From contig CM049313.1 of NCBI GenBank assembly GCA_026874595.1, forward strand, positions 24,054,008 through 24,118,007: a stretch of 64,000 nt of DNA, read 5' to 3'. Every line of letters starts with the position of its first letter. Positions within the stretch are counted from its first letter, which is position 1. Of this stretch, positions 47,993 through 58,101 are shown piece by piece. The position numbers and the translations under genes are program-made. The DNA is from Sipunculus nudus. Taxonomy: Eukaryota; Annelida; Sipuncula; Golfingiida; Sipunculidae. The notes under the pieces are model-generated. The model ran no database searches. It saw nothing but the letters and a program-made list of their open reading frames with translations, and was not told where the DNA came from.

Positions 47993-48395
47993 TTTACATT
48001 ACAGATTTAACATGGCCAAAAGCAGCGTCAATCTAGAAGTCTGCAGAGTCAGCAGTACTCATGTGAAGCTTGGCAACCATATCATAGTGGTGCCATCCAG
48101 AGATGTCATACATAGAGTGGCAGCTGGATTTAAAGAAAGAACTCAGTTTCCTGGTGAATTAAAGAAAAAAGGTTCCATCATCTATGAGTGGGATTACCAA
48201 TAACATAAAAACTTTAGCCTTTTCTTGTCTTTCTATATAATCAATCAAGGCTATAATAATCCCTATTATGTTTTGGTCAAGAGTTGTTATAGTTAAAGTA
48301 ATAGCTACTTTCATTTACTTAAGGTTCTATTACTATAACTTTGAAGACCTGTAATTTACTATTACTGTTTGCATATTACTATTCCCTTACCCCTG

Positions 48396-48458
<63 letters not shown>

Positions 48459-49298
48459 TTTATGGTGAGGGACGATGGATCATAGCTATAGCTCAGATTA
48501 TTTATATTCAGCTAACCTAAAAATGGGTTAATTCTGTTGACACTCAAATTTGCTTTCACATTTTAAGGTGTCTTGTGAGCCATCGATGGTTGCCATATAC
48601 TAATTAAAGTTCCAGCATCTCATCAACATGATTATCTCAACAGAAAGATATATATATATATACAATGTGCTTGGTAAGGACTAAGGCGTTTAAGGATCTA
48701 GGTTATGTTGTGACATAAACTAAAAGATAAAACACAATTAACCAGAAATCTTAAGAATTTTAAATTTAATTGAAAAGTGGGTGGTTGGGGTGTTGAAAAG
48801 GAGAAAGACTTCAACCATAAATCTCAAGTTTGTTACAAATATAAATATTTTAACCTCTTTTCTCAGCCCCTGTAATCATGTAATCCCTAAATTATATTAA
48901 ATTAGTATTAATACATATAATCTTTTTAAATATACCAAGGCTTCCATACATCCTTCAAAAAAGGAGCATTTAGAGCTTTTATATATACACAGAGAAAGCC
49001 AGGAATCACATAATTTCTTTTTCAAAAGGTAGGTTAATGGGCACCTATATATATATAAAGTTGAACAGATGATAGAAGTAGTGCCGCCCACCCCACAGTG
49101 CCAGGAAGAGGTTCGTTTTGAGAAGAAGCGATCCCTGGAGGAAGGGTGAAGAAAGACGGTAAAAATACTACAGTAAACGGTAAACCAAGCCAGGCATCGA
49201 ATTATTATATTCCCGTGGCAGCCCTGCGTGAATGCCAGCATTTCACTTGGATTTCCCGATCGGGAAGGCGACGGTACACTCCATTATGGTAGATCAGC
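47401..49298. other. mostly non-coding; homopolymers and microsatellites
   Basis: A C run at 47500-47513, a T run at 47608-47630, (AT)n tracts at 47944-47990 and 48402-48455, and a hairpin-like line AGCTATAGCTCAGATTATTT near 48483 related to the terminal motif at 9.7 and 27.7 kb. See the separate entry for the small open frame at 48012. Confidence 0.45.
48012..48203 (+). CDS. small open frame after an acceptor-like site, unrecognised
   Basis: A TTACATTACAG site at 47994-48004 precedes an ATG at 48012 and 63 codons to TAA. The product includes VNLEVCRVSSTHVKLGNHII and PGELKKKGSIIYEWDYQ. Residue use is balanced and unlike the low-complexity frames around it, so it may be a terminal exon of a host or transposon gene. 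No domain is recognised and no upstream exon was identified. Confidence 0.25.
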   Translation: MAKSSVNLEVCRVSSTHVKLGNHIIVVPSRDVIHRVAAGFKERTQFPGELKKKGSIIYEWDYQ

Positions 49299-49515
49299 AG
49301 GGGCCTGGACAGCTGAGTGGTAAAACGCTCGGCTCTCTCCGCTGGTGACATGGGTTCGATCCCCGGTGTGGCTATGAGAGTGGGTTGTAGTTGCTCGTCC
49401 AAGGCCGGTGGTTTCCTCCATCCCTGCAGACTACCGAACGCCATCACCGGAGCCATGAAGAGTGCCGCAATTAGTTATAATAACTATTTGTACAATCCAT
49501 GTAAAATAAATAAGT
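49299..49515 (+). mobile_element. tRNA-derived SINE, copy 1
   Basis: Starts GGGCCTGGACAGCTGAGTGG, containing an A-box-like AGCTGAGTGGTAAAACG. The B box GGTTCGATCCCC is near 49351. A conserved middle part follows (GAGTGGGTTGTAGTTGCTCG, CCAAGGCCGGTGGTTTCCTC), then the tail TAATAACTATTTGTACAATC CATGTAAAATAAATA split across 49476-49512. The same body and tail occur in inverted orientation at 60.2 kb. The middle part resembles the shared core of molluscan SINE superfamilies; exact family not determined. Confidence 0.82.
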
Positions 49516-50259
49516 GTATATTACGTTTGCATATGATTGCAACGTCTAAAGATACTTGTCATGGAATCGCAACATTCCTACACGTTAACTACTTTCTATA
49601 TATATTTCACTAAATCTTGGAAATATATATTGATTCCGTAAGAATACTTTTAGCGGATTACACGGGGTTAGAAGCATTGGAATATTCATAGATTTGGGTA
49701 CCAGATTTGATCTGGTATCGGTGCTCAGTCCTGTGTCAAAACAGAAATCTAAGGTCTGTCTGTCTGTTTCCAAGAGTCATTGCATTAGTAATAAATACAT
49801 AAGGGGATAATTATGATATAAAAGTATAGGTCGATCGACTTCAAAGTGTTGTAAAATTGTTTTATTATATTTGATGGGGATCAGTTTTATATTTCGCATT
49901 ACTGCCGATAGATGGCACTAGAAGCCATTCCAGAACGATTAACTGATAGGGCTGTGAATAAAGGTTATTATCAAACAGCATAAACGTTTATTATTAAATG
50001 AGTTACAAATTAACAGGAATATAAATGACATTAAATTACATTCAAAGGAAAAGCAAAAGTAATTAGCGTAGGCATACAGAAAAATAGGGAACAAGTCCAA
50101 TGCCCCACAATGCTCTATTCTTTTCAACTTTTGGGAGAAAAATGGCGGCAATAGATTTTGTTAATTTAAAGCTGTCACGCTTTTGGCGGCGAACTAGGAA
50201 GGCAGGTGACTTTAAAGTGGAGAGATGCAACTTGTTCTATTATAAACTGTTTTACTGCT
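49516..50259. other. no recognised feature
   Basis: Nothing recognised on either strand. Confidence 0.4.
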
Positions 50260-51820
50260 CATAGTGAGTGGGGGACTTTTGAGTTTAGGGTTCACCAGTA
50301 GTGTTTCTTGTGAAAATGATGGCTCAGCCAAACGAACTGCTGATGAAATAAGATCCTTTTCGGACGAGCCAGATGTGGTTAGGGCCGTCATTTACACCGA
50401 TGGTGATTCTACTGTTCGTATAACGAGTGATGATAAGACACAGTCAAGAGTGATACGGGAATATTAAGTCAAAAGCAGAAAAAAACCCATTGATTAAGGT
50501 CAAATTTAGAGAGCATTTCTCATGACAGACATGGTAAGTGTAGACCTAATGAAGATGAGGTTTGAAGCAGCATTCAAGGTTGCCAAATGTGGGCAGCTTT
50601 ATACTTCATATACATCAGATTTGAAACTGATGTAACGCTACAAGGGAAGAGGAATTTGAAGCAGGTAGGCTATGCAAGTGAGCAAAAGTTGTGCCCCGAT
50701 GATTCACTTTATAGCTGCAGACTTTACAACCACTAAGGCTAATCATGTACATGAGAGCATTTTCTTTTCTGTATTGTGTGATGGCAGCACTGATACAGAA
50801 AGCATAGAGGAAGAAATCATTTACATCAGATCTGTAAATCCAGAGGGGAGGGCTGTCACAAAATTCCTGTGTGTTGCAAATGTGGAAATGCCAGATGCAT
50901 ATGCATGTAAACTTCTTAAGAAATAATCTACAGCTTGACCACAACCTTATTGGACTTGTTGGTTTCTGTGCAGACGGTGCTTCAGTTAAATGTTTGATTA
51001 GGTCGGGTGTGTATAAATTGTTTAAAGACAATGTCAACAGAGATATAATTAGTATTCACTGTATGGCACATCGATTTGAATAATGTCTAAAACATGCATC
51101 AAAAGACTCGTGTTTGACATGTTGATGAACATGAGCCTGGCATTGCAGGAGATGTCCATATTGGTTTCTAAGATGTTCGCAAATCTTCTGTATTGAACCC
51201 CAAAGATTGGCCTGCGTGTAAATAATGACAGTGTCACATATGGAATAGATGAAGTTCTAAAGCTGCGCTAACATTTTTCAGAGTTTTAGGAAAGAATGGG
51301 TACAGACCTATTTTGACATTAGAATTGCGCCAGTTGATTTCCTATGCCAAAACATGTATGGTTACAACAAAGAAGAAAAAAGAAGTGTTTTTTTTCACGG
51401 ATGTTATCCTCCAAGATGGATGACCTACAAAACATATGAGCATTAATTAAGTAATGAAACGGGTGAAAACTGACTGGCGAGCACAGCATTAAACGGATGC
51501 CCTGTCATTACTTATGTGCGTTAAATTTAGTCATTATGATATTGATTCTTATAATCCAGAGACTGCTGTTTCTAATTGGTATACAGACAACTAGAGGCGG
51601 CCTCAGGGCATGAAGTACAAACTCAAGGCCATGCCTCAATCTGATAAGGCATTGCAAGAATCTTATCATGAACTATCAGACACACACACAGGGAGTGGGG
51701 AATCTGGCGTGGAACAAGATTTATTTAGCTTAAGGAGCCAAACTTCTTTATATCAGCATTATTTCCAACACATCTGTATAATTGGTCATAAATTCTCCCA
51801 TTCGTTAGAATAAGCATCAT
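50260..51820 (+). pseudogene. hAT-superfamily transposase relic (ZNF862/KIAA1586-like)
   Basis: Plus-strand reading across frames: FFSVLCDGSTDTESIEEEII near 50763 (first catalytic Asp context in hAT enzymes), YIRSVNPEGRAVTKFLCVAN, then LIGLVGFCADGASVKCLIRS near 50945 (the GFxxDGASxM motif with second Asp), GVYKLFKDNVNRDIISIHCM with AHRFE near 51010-51080, and GYRPILTLELRQLISYAKTC near 51300. Stops and shifts are many. The C-terminal dimerisation block is not clear. Resembles the vertebrate ZNF862/KIAA1586 branch, which derives from such transposons. Confidence 0.7.
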
Positions 51821-52643
51821 TATGTATATGTGATGGATATAAATATATAATGGATATGATGAAGCAAAACTCATATACAAGTTCATATAATAATAATATG
51901 CCTTTAAATCACATTAAGCTGAGCTTGACCTTCTTGGGCTATGGGTCACTATTTAAATTTGTATAGTGTAACTTGATTGATGATCAAGCTTTGGTAAAAT
52001 AATGATAATGTTCTGGTGTGCCAGTTATATAACCTATAACTATCATCCCTAAACAGAGCTGATTGTGACCGTCACCATCAGTTCTATTTATGGATGGTAG
52101 TTATAGGTAGAACTAGTGTGCCAGCAGTGGTTCTAAACTCACTGGGAATTTGATCTTATAATTTGGTCATACATACTGGTATTTCATGATGTTTCCATAG
52201 AAAAGTTATCAAAAGGGTGTGTTCATTGGTGAGGACAAATGGGGGGGGGGGCTTACTGCTAAGGATTGAACATAAAATATGATTTAAACATTAGCAATTG
52301 TTTTATGCAACATTTGCAGCCAGCCAGAGTACAACTAGTGTGATTTAATTATCAAAACATTTTGATCTCAAACACCTCTTGAGTATTTTTCACGTCTATT
52401 GAAGTCAATTTCACCCTATGTGAGGCTCAAATGCTACAGGATATCCCAGGTCTTTCGTTCTGATAATGATTATTTGTGAGTGACCCTTAGGGCTTTGATT
52501 GACAAGGGCATTGTAAATTAAGGATTTGCCATTGCTGTAATACATAGCATTTAAATCGAAAGTTAATGTCATTGAAAACTGTGGATTTTCAGGTCAGACA
52601 TATTCACAATCCAGTAAGGCAAAAGTCAGTGACAACACCAGAC
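51821..52643. other. no recognised feature
   Basis: AT-rich DNA with a short G run near 52241; nothing recognised. Confidence 0.4.
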
Positions 52644-52646
52644 TGA

Positions 52647-52660
52647 TGCTACGGTCACAA
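52647..52660 (+). repeat. left terminal inverted repeat, Harbinger
   Basis: TGCTACGGTCACAA, exact inverse of the right end. Confidence 0.9.
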
Positions 52661-53157
52661 ATCACTAAATGCCGCCTGCCGGCGTGGTAACTGCCAGTTT
52701 TCACTAAAATTAGTCAGGTGGCAGCTCGGTGGCAGGCACAATCGGCAGGCGGCAGTCGGCATTTTAGGCGCCGCTAGGACGCCGCTGAAATTTTAAGAAA
52801 AAGTTAAAATTCTGTCTGCCACCGGCCGATGTTTTCCAATTATGCCAGTCGTCAGGTCGCCGGCCGGGCGCATTTCGAAGTCGCGCGGTGGCTATCAAGC
52901 GGCAGGCGGGCAGCAGAGCGATTTTTTTTCGGGCGTGGGGCTCGAGGTCCTTCAAACTTCGGCCGGCGATCGGTAGGATCTAACTGCCACTCTATAGCAT
53001 CCAACCTGCTGCCGTTATGCTACCGACATGCCACCGTACGATCTCAAAATATCTGCCGGCGGCAGGGCGGAGATTGAAAGGCAGCTGGGAGGCGGCTGTC
53101 GGTGTTGGTAGGTGGCAGGACGGCGATCTGCCGAGTGCAGACTCCCGGACCCTTGAA

Positions 53158-53164
53158 TATAAAT
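53158..53164 (+). promoter_or_regulatory. TATA box of the Harbinger transposase gene
   Basis: TATAAAT 32 bp before the start codon at 53196, implying a very short 5' leader. Supports use of the first ATG. Confidence 0.6.
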
Positions 53165-53195
53165 CCGAGGCCATCCACCATACAACATACTCGTC

Positions 53196-54515
53196 ATGGC
53201 CATTCTAATAGCACCAGAGCGACTCAGAGACTTGCATATCGCAGAATTGAGATGGCGGCTGAGAAAGATTGACAGAAGACAGTTGCTGGTGACTTCCCTG
53301 CTGCTTGAAGAAGACCAGCGTGCTCAACAGAAGCGAAGAAGACGGACTTGTTGGGTGCGGCCATGGTTGCAGCGAAGAGTGCTACTCGGCCAGTACGACA
53401 CCCTTATGGACGAGCTGCGGATGGAAGACCGTGGGGGCTTTAAATCCTTCCTACGGATGGATTTCGACATCTTCCTTCGTATACTGGCGAGAGTGGCGCC
53501 CCGCATCATGAAGTGTCAGAAGAACCGAGCGCCGCTAAGCCCGGGTATCAAACTTGCCATCACCCTGAGATTCCTGGCAACAGGAATCTCATACCGAGCT
53601 CTGGGGTTCAACTTTCGGGTGGCACACAACACCATATCGCTGTTTGTGCCGGAGGTGTGCCAGGCCATAACTGAAGAGTTCAGAGAAGAACAGTGGACCA
53701 CCCCCAGCACCGAAGAAGAATGGGAGGAAGTTGCCGAGAAGTTCAGCACCAGATGGAACTTCCACCATGCCTGCGGGGCTTTGGACGGGAAACACATCCA
53801 CATCCGGAAGCCAAGGAAGTCGGGCAGTCTCTATTACAACTACAAGGGATTCTTTTCGATCGTGCTGCTGGGCCTTGTTGACGCCGAGTACAAGTTCCTC
53901 TGGGTCAGCGTGGGGTTCCCTGGATCGTACTCAGACTGTGGTGTCTTCAATAGGTCTCAATTAGAGCCTGGACTTCGACTGGACACCCTCGCCTTCCCCA
54001 GGCCGAGCCCCCTGCCCCACGACGACAGAGACATCCCCTATTTCCTCGTCGGTGACGACGCATTCCCCCTTCGGACGTATATGATGAAGCCATATCCGGA
54101 CAGATTACTGGACCACGACCAACGCATCTTCAACTACCGGTGTTCACGGGCCAGACGCGTGGTTGAAAATGCTTTCGGCATTCTGGCTGCCCGGTTTAGA
54201 TGTCTTCACTCATGCCTGTGGGTTGAACCACAAGTCGCTGCGTGGATGACAAAGGCCTGTGTGACCCTCCATAATGTGATGCGTGACCTGTGCCCTGCCA
54301 TCGCTGCAAACGAAGTGGACGTTGAGCTGGAAAACGGGGACATAATACCAGGGGCATGGAGAGATGCTGGAGTTTTGGAGGAGATTCGTACAGAGGGACG
54401 TGGGCCACGACAGACTGTACAGGGAAAAGAACTGCGCGCATACCTCAAGGCCTATTACAACAGTGACGTTGGCAGTGTGCCATGGCAGGAGGCAGCCATC
54501 GCACCACGTGATTGA
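53196..54515 (+). CDS. Harbinger DDE transposase, 439 aa, intact
   Basis: Nuclear transposase of the HARBI1/DDE_Tnp_4 family that cuts and joins the element ends. Single exon with no internal stop. An N-terminal basic region (KRRRR, residues 46-50) is followed by a helix-turn-helix-like segment at about 113-150 (SPGIKLAITLRFLATGISYR). The DDE domain follows: GALDGKH with D197; KGFFSIVLLGLVDAEYKFLW; GSYSDCGVF with D247; VGDDAFPL with D287/D288; RVVENAFGILAARFR with E324; ACVTLHNVMRDL. Length and order match the family (about 350-450 aa). ATG at 53196 is chosen because the TATA box lies 32 bp upstream. Convergent with the MADF gene; an AATAAA lies 290 bp downstream. It differs from the relics at 3.4 and 47 kb. 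Confident assignment; catalytic activity untested. Confidence 0.95.
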   Translation: MAILIAPERLRDLHIAELRWRLRKIDRRQLLVTSLLLEEDQRAQQKRRRRTCWVRPWLQRRVLLGQYDTLMDELRMEDRGGFKSFLRMDFDIFLRILARVAPRIMKCQKNRAPLSPGIKLAITLRFLATGISYRALGFNFRVAHNTISLFVPEVCQAITEEFREEQWTTPSTEEEWEEVAEKFSTRWNFHHACGALDGKHIHIRKPRKSGSLYYNYKGFFSIVLLGLVDAEYKFLWVSVGFPGSYSDCGVFNRSQLEPGLRLDTLAFPRPSPLPHDDRDIPYFLVGDDAFPLRTYMMKPYPDRLLDHDQRIFNYRCSRARRVVENAFGILAARFRCLHSCLWVEPQVAAWMTKACVTLHNVMRDLCPAIAANEVDVELENGDIIPGAWRDAGVLEEIRTEGRGPRQTVQGKELRAYLKAYYNSDVGSVPWQEAAIAPRD

Positions 54516-54773
54516 CAATTGGTTTTAGTGTTTTATTGACTCTATCATTTGTATCCATACCTTATTTTAACATCTATCTATAATGCTGCTATTGTTGTGT
54601 GAGTAATAGTAAAATTTGTCGACATATCTTGTAACATTGTCAAAAAGATAAAGGAATTATTATAGTAAATATATTGCTAAAAAATAACAGATTGAACACC
54701 GACGAGCATATGTAACCGCCGTTTTAAATATAATGAAAGAAACAATACAGAAATATTCTCAGACCAGATCATG

Positions 54774-54812
54774 TTTATTATTGGCCACAAACATATCAGG
54801 CAATGCAATAAA
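54774..54812. terminator. overlapping convergent polyadenylation signals
   Basis: AATAAA on the plus strand at 54807-54812 (for the transposase) and AATAAA on the minus strand at 54779-54774 (for the MADF gene). The two transcripts would overlap by a few tens of bases at their 3' ends. Confidence 0.5.
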
Positions 54813-54985
54813 ACATATTAAAACTATAAACTTTTAACAGTTCAGCACAGTTCCAACACAGTTCCAGCACTGTTCAATCACAAACCCACACATAAGTTAC
54901 ACATAAAACTCTACAGTCTCGAACAATAATCCTAAGGCACACATAATAATCCAAAGACACACATTATACATTATACTCCAGGGTC

Positions 54986-57648
54986 CTAGTTGTTGCTATC
55001 TAACAGTTCCAAGCTGGAATCCTGCATCCCAGAGGATAAGCCGAGGGAAATGCTGAGCGACGAGCCAGGATCTGCGGACTGCTCCGATGACTGTGACTGG
55101 GCAGATGACGACTGTGACGAAGGCTGGTACTGTGATGTCAGTACCGGGCTGAGCGTGCTGGCGGTCGGTCCCATAGTTGCATTGAAGGCCTGTGGCATGA
55201 CGTTGGATGACGGCAGGGCTGACTTCGGCCTGAAGTTACCAGATGAGGTGCCCATCTCACCTAAGGTAAAAGTCTGGAAAATACAGATGTTAAATGGTTA
55301 AACATAGATGAGGGCGCGGTAGTCGCGGAGTTATAGTATCAGACTCTCAATCCCAAGGCTTCTCTGCGCTGGGGTTCGAATCCCGTCACTCCCCAAGTGA
55401 CGGTGTTTGGATTTCTCGTGAGGGAAAGCTGCCAGCTGGCTTGCCGCTGCTCGGTGGTTCTACTTGGGTTCTAACTGTGACAGACAGACATCTCTGGGAA
55501 AATCAATATGTCTCCCTAGTTTAAATGAAATAAAATGGTGGTTAACGTCCTATCAGCACGATTTTGGCCATATCAGGACATCCCCCGCCGCCCTTGATAA
55601 AGGAAGGATGATGTTGGGAGAGATATACACCCGAAAAGCTCGAACAAATTGTGTTCAAACTAATACCGGGAGTGATCTCCAGCTTTGTAGTCAGGCTCGC
55701 TAACCACTCGCCACGGCAGGGTCCTCCCCATTTTAAAAATTGGGGAGACATAGTTATGTCGAAGTATCATATGACAGTAAAATCAGCAAATAGATACTTA
55801 CAGGATAGCCCTGTACGTCCTGGATGGGTGTGTACGACCGGTGCTGCTGCTGGGGAAGCAGCAGATGCTGCTGCTGCGGCGGCTGGGCTGACACTGCCCA
55901 GGCCACTGGTTGCTGGGTCTGGGGCGGCAGGGGCTGGCACATTGACTGTTGCTTGGGCTGCTGCTGGGAAGACTGCTGGAGGTATCGCATGGACACTGTA
56001 AATGTCTCGTGCTGAAACTCCCTGAACCGCTCTTGAGGGACGTCCTGGCAAACAGAGGCAAACCACGCAGCCCAAGCCTGCCTGGCATCCGGCGTCTTCC
56101 CCAAGTTTTGCACCTGTAAACAACAATGTATGTGAAGTTGGTAGTAAGAGAAGTAAGAGCAGTAATTAATGCCATTACTGCTTTACTGCTTACTTCACAT
56201 GGGCAATAGATAACAATGTTAAGTTACCAGGAACGACAGCAGAGCAGTAAAACAGTACAACGGTGTGTTTTAAAAATAATGAAAAAAATGTAGGAAACTT
56301 GATATGATAACTGGTCTGGGCGAATAACGTAGAAATGATGACAATGTTATTTATCCCAGGAAAATTTATTTATATGGCTTTAAAATCATCGAAATAATAT
56401 TGGATTTAAAGTGAAGACTGGTATGAAATAACCAACAATAAGATCGCACTTGTATAACAGCATAAACGTAAAGAATGTCAAAGTGAACATTGAGTAAACT
56501 CTGAATCCACAATAAATCCGTCACCAGACAAACAATGGAACTCACCGTTTTTCTCAGGTCGTCCTCCTGAGCTCTGTCAGCTAGCAAAACCTCCTTCCAC
56601 ACCGATACCAGGTCCGACGACCCCTTGGGTTTCTTTCCTTGCTGCTTCGGCTGTAAACGGACGGCCTTTGTTGAGGTAGAGGGTGTCACTAGGGTGTCGT
56701 CTGGGTTGGGAATGTCGTCGTCGACCTCGTCGTCGTCCGGTTGTGTAGGCATCTGGAAACACAAGCACAAAATTTTTTATCAGTGTTTAACGGCCTACCA
56801 ATAACTAGGTCATATAAGCAAATAGGTAAACAATACCAAAACCGGCAAGACCGTGCCAAACTGGCGCAAAATGCAAAAGAAGAAAGTATTCAAGGCAAAA
56901 AATGAAACGGTCTCACAAAGGCCGAGCACCGCCCCTCGCTTGCATCTCTCCCATGCAAGCTAAGCAAATGATCCAGCGGTATGTGGCATCACTTGCAGGC
57001 AAGAGAGAATGACGAACCCCACTTCCCACTGCTAGAAGAAAGAAAACATCATCCGCCCAACACCTGTCACCTTGGTAACAGGTTTTATCAATGTGAAGAA
57101 TTTAACTCCAGTAATTAATTTGCAAACTTGTCCTGGCTAATCCTTACCCGTCCAAGCTCTGTGTCTTGGTTGCTGCAGGCTCCCTTGCGGCTGTACGGCT
57201 CGAGGAACTGGAAGGCCCTCAGCTTCCACTGTTGTTTCTGCGTCAATTTCTTGGCATCAGATCCGCTTTTCCCTTTCTTGAGTTGAGCTTTAATCTTGCC
57301 GTAATCGGTCCGCAAGCTTTTGAACCTATTCCTTATCTTGTCTCCCGTCCAGCCTTGGCCAAGCGTCGAAGCAAATTCGGCCAGGGTGTTGTCCCTCCTC
57401 TTTTTGTCTTTATAGGACTCGTGCGTCAGGTCATAGTAGAAACTGTTCTGTTCGAAGAACTCACATATCTTCTCGTCGATATGTTGGGCTCCCTTGATTT
57501 CCTCTTCAGAATCCTTCACATCGTGAGTAGGCACGGGCTCACTCTCGTCGTCGCTGCTGCCGCTGCTGGGTTCTCGCTGGGGCTGGGGCTCTGGTCTCTT
57601 GCGCTTTGGGGCTGGCGCCTTGTCCTTTCCCTTGCCTTTAGGGGGCAT
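54986..57648 (-). CDS. Harbinger MADF (Myb/SANT-like) protein, four exons, 435 aa
   Basis: Second protein of the transposon. In PIF/Harbinger elements such a Myb/MADF-type partner binds the element and helps the transposase enter the nucleus (established for the superfamily). Exons on the minus strand: 57648-57148, 56752-56546, 56113-55802, 55273-54986. All junctions are phase 0 with GT donors (GTAAGG, GTGAGT, GTAAGT) and AG acceptors, and the joined frame is open for 435 codons. Residues 5-18 are a basic, nuclear-localisation-like stretch. Residues ~57-152 form the MADF domain (KICEFFEQNSFYYDLTHESY, WTGDKIRNRFKSLRTDYGKI, WKLRAFQFLEPY). Exon 2 is acidic then basic, exon 3 Gln-rich, exon 4 Ser-rich. 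The start at MPPKGKG is preferred over an in-frame ATG at 57708, because that one lies too close to the TATA box at 57722-57715. Confidence 0.88.
55311..55519 (+). mobile_element. tRNA-derived SINE in intron 3 of the MADF gene (plus)
   Basis: GGCGCGGTAGTCGCGGAGTT starts a tRNA-like head whose B box GGTTCGAATCCC is near 55374. A body with GGGAAAGCTGCCAGCTGGCT and GGTGGTTCTACTTGGGTTCT follows, and the tail runs into TTTAAATGAAATAAAATGG. The head differs from the SINE at 49.3 kb. Confidence 0.75.
55520..55737 (-). mobile_element. tRNA-derived SINE in intron 3 of the MADF gene (minus)
   Basis: On the minus strand CCGTGGCGAGTGGTTAGCGA starts a tRNA-like head (A box GGCGAGTGGTTAGCG). The body ends GATATGGCCAAAATCGTGCT, GATAGGACGTTAACCACC and ATTTTATTTCATTTAAA. 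It is joined tail to tail with the plus-strand SINE, and together they fill most of the 528-bp intron. Confidence 0.7.
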
Positions 57649-57714
57649 CTTGCTGGAAATGGTCGATAATAATGGTTGATGGAACACTTTGTAGTGATAC
57701 GAGAGCAATCTAGG

Positions 57715-57722
57715 TTTATATA
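57715..57722 (-). promoter_or_regulatory. TATA box of the Harbinger MADF gene
   Basis: TATATAAA on the minus strand, about 70 bp upstream of the chosen start codon at 57648. Confidence 0.6.
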
Positions 57723-58084
57723 TCCAACCGGTAACCAGACTGCCGCCGTCAGATTATCGGGCGGGCGCCGGCCGGTGGCAGTTAGAACGCCCGATCGTTG
57801 GCCGGTGGCAGGTGTAAATGGCCGGTGTCCGCCAGGTCACCGGGAGTTGGCAGGTAAAATCTGACGGCTGCCGGCCTGTCGCCTAACTGCCACCGGCCAA
57901 CACCCTGATGACGTCACACACCCCCTCGAACTTAGACACTGCCTTGGGCCGCCCGGAGCCCGTCAGGCGGTCTTTTACTGGCAGTTATTTATGACCACTC
58001 GCACCGATTTGCAAAAAATCGGCCGGCGGCATGTAACTTTAAGAATCCGCCGGTGTCTAAAAATCGGCAGGCGGCAGTTTCACA

Positions 58085-58098
58085 TTGTGACCGTAGCA
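58085..58098 (-). repeat. right terminal inverted repeat, Harbinger
   Basis: TTGTGACCGTAGCA, exact inverse of the left end. Confidence 0.9.
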
Positions 58099-58101
58099 TG
58101 A

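Larger units (their letters stand above)
52647..58098. mobile_element. complete PIF/Harbinger DNA transposon
   Basis: Ends in perfect 14-bp inverted repeats, TGCTACGGTCACAA at 52647-52660 and its inverse at 58085-58098. Inside each end lie several hundred GC-rich bases packed with GGCAGGCGGCAG/GCCGGCGGC-type motifs in both orientations (52670-53110 and 57730-58080), probably subterminal binding sites. Two convergent genes occupy the middle: a DDE transposase on the plus strand and a four-exon MADF protein on the minus strand, both with intact reading frames and their own TATA boxes. Intron 3 of the second gene carries two SINE insertions. The interior is much more GC-rich than the surrounding DNA. 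All parts needed for autonomous movement seem present; activity is an inference. Confidence 0.93.
52644..58101. repeat. TGA target-site duplication of the Harbinger element
   Basis: TGA at 52644-52646 and again at 58099-58101, directly outside the two terminal inverted repeats. PIF/Harbinger elements make 3-bp duplications, usually TWA; TGA is a slight variant. Confidence 0.8.

Noticed and set aside
49299-49380. A functional tRNA gene
   Set aside because: A and B boxes are present, but the acceptor stem does not pair and the sequence continues into a SINE body and tail. The same holds for 55311 and 60355.
54196-54518. Minus-strand frames inside the transposase gene
   Set aside because: They are shadows of the intact transposase reading frame and have no domain of their own.
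55754-56175. Alternative minus-strand frames over exon 3 of the MADF gene
   Set aside because: Only one frame joins in phase to exons 2 and 4 through consensus splice sites.
57166-57669. 167-codon plus-strand frame
   Set aside because: It is antisense to exon 1 of the MADF gene, whose splice phases, TATA box and domain are all on the minus strand.
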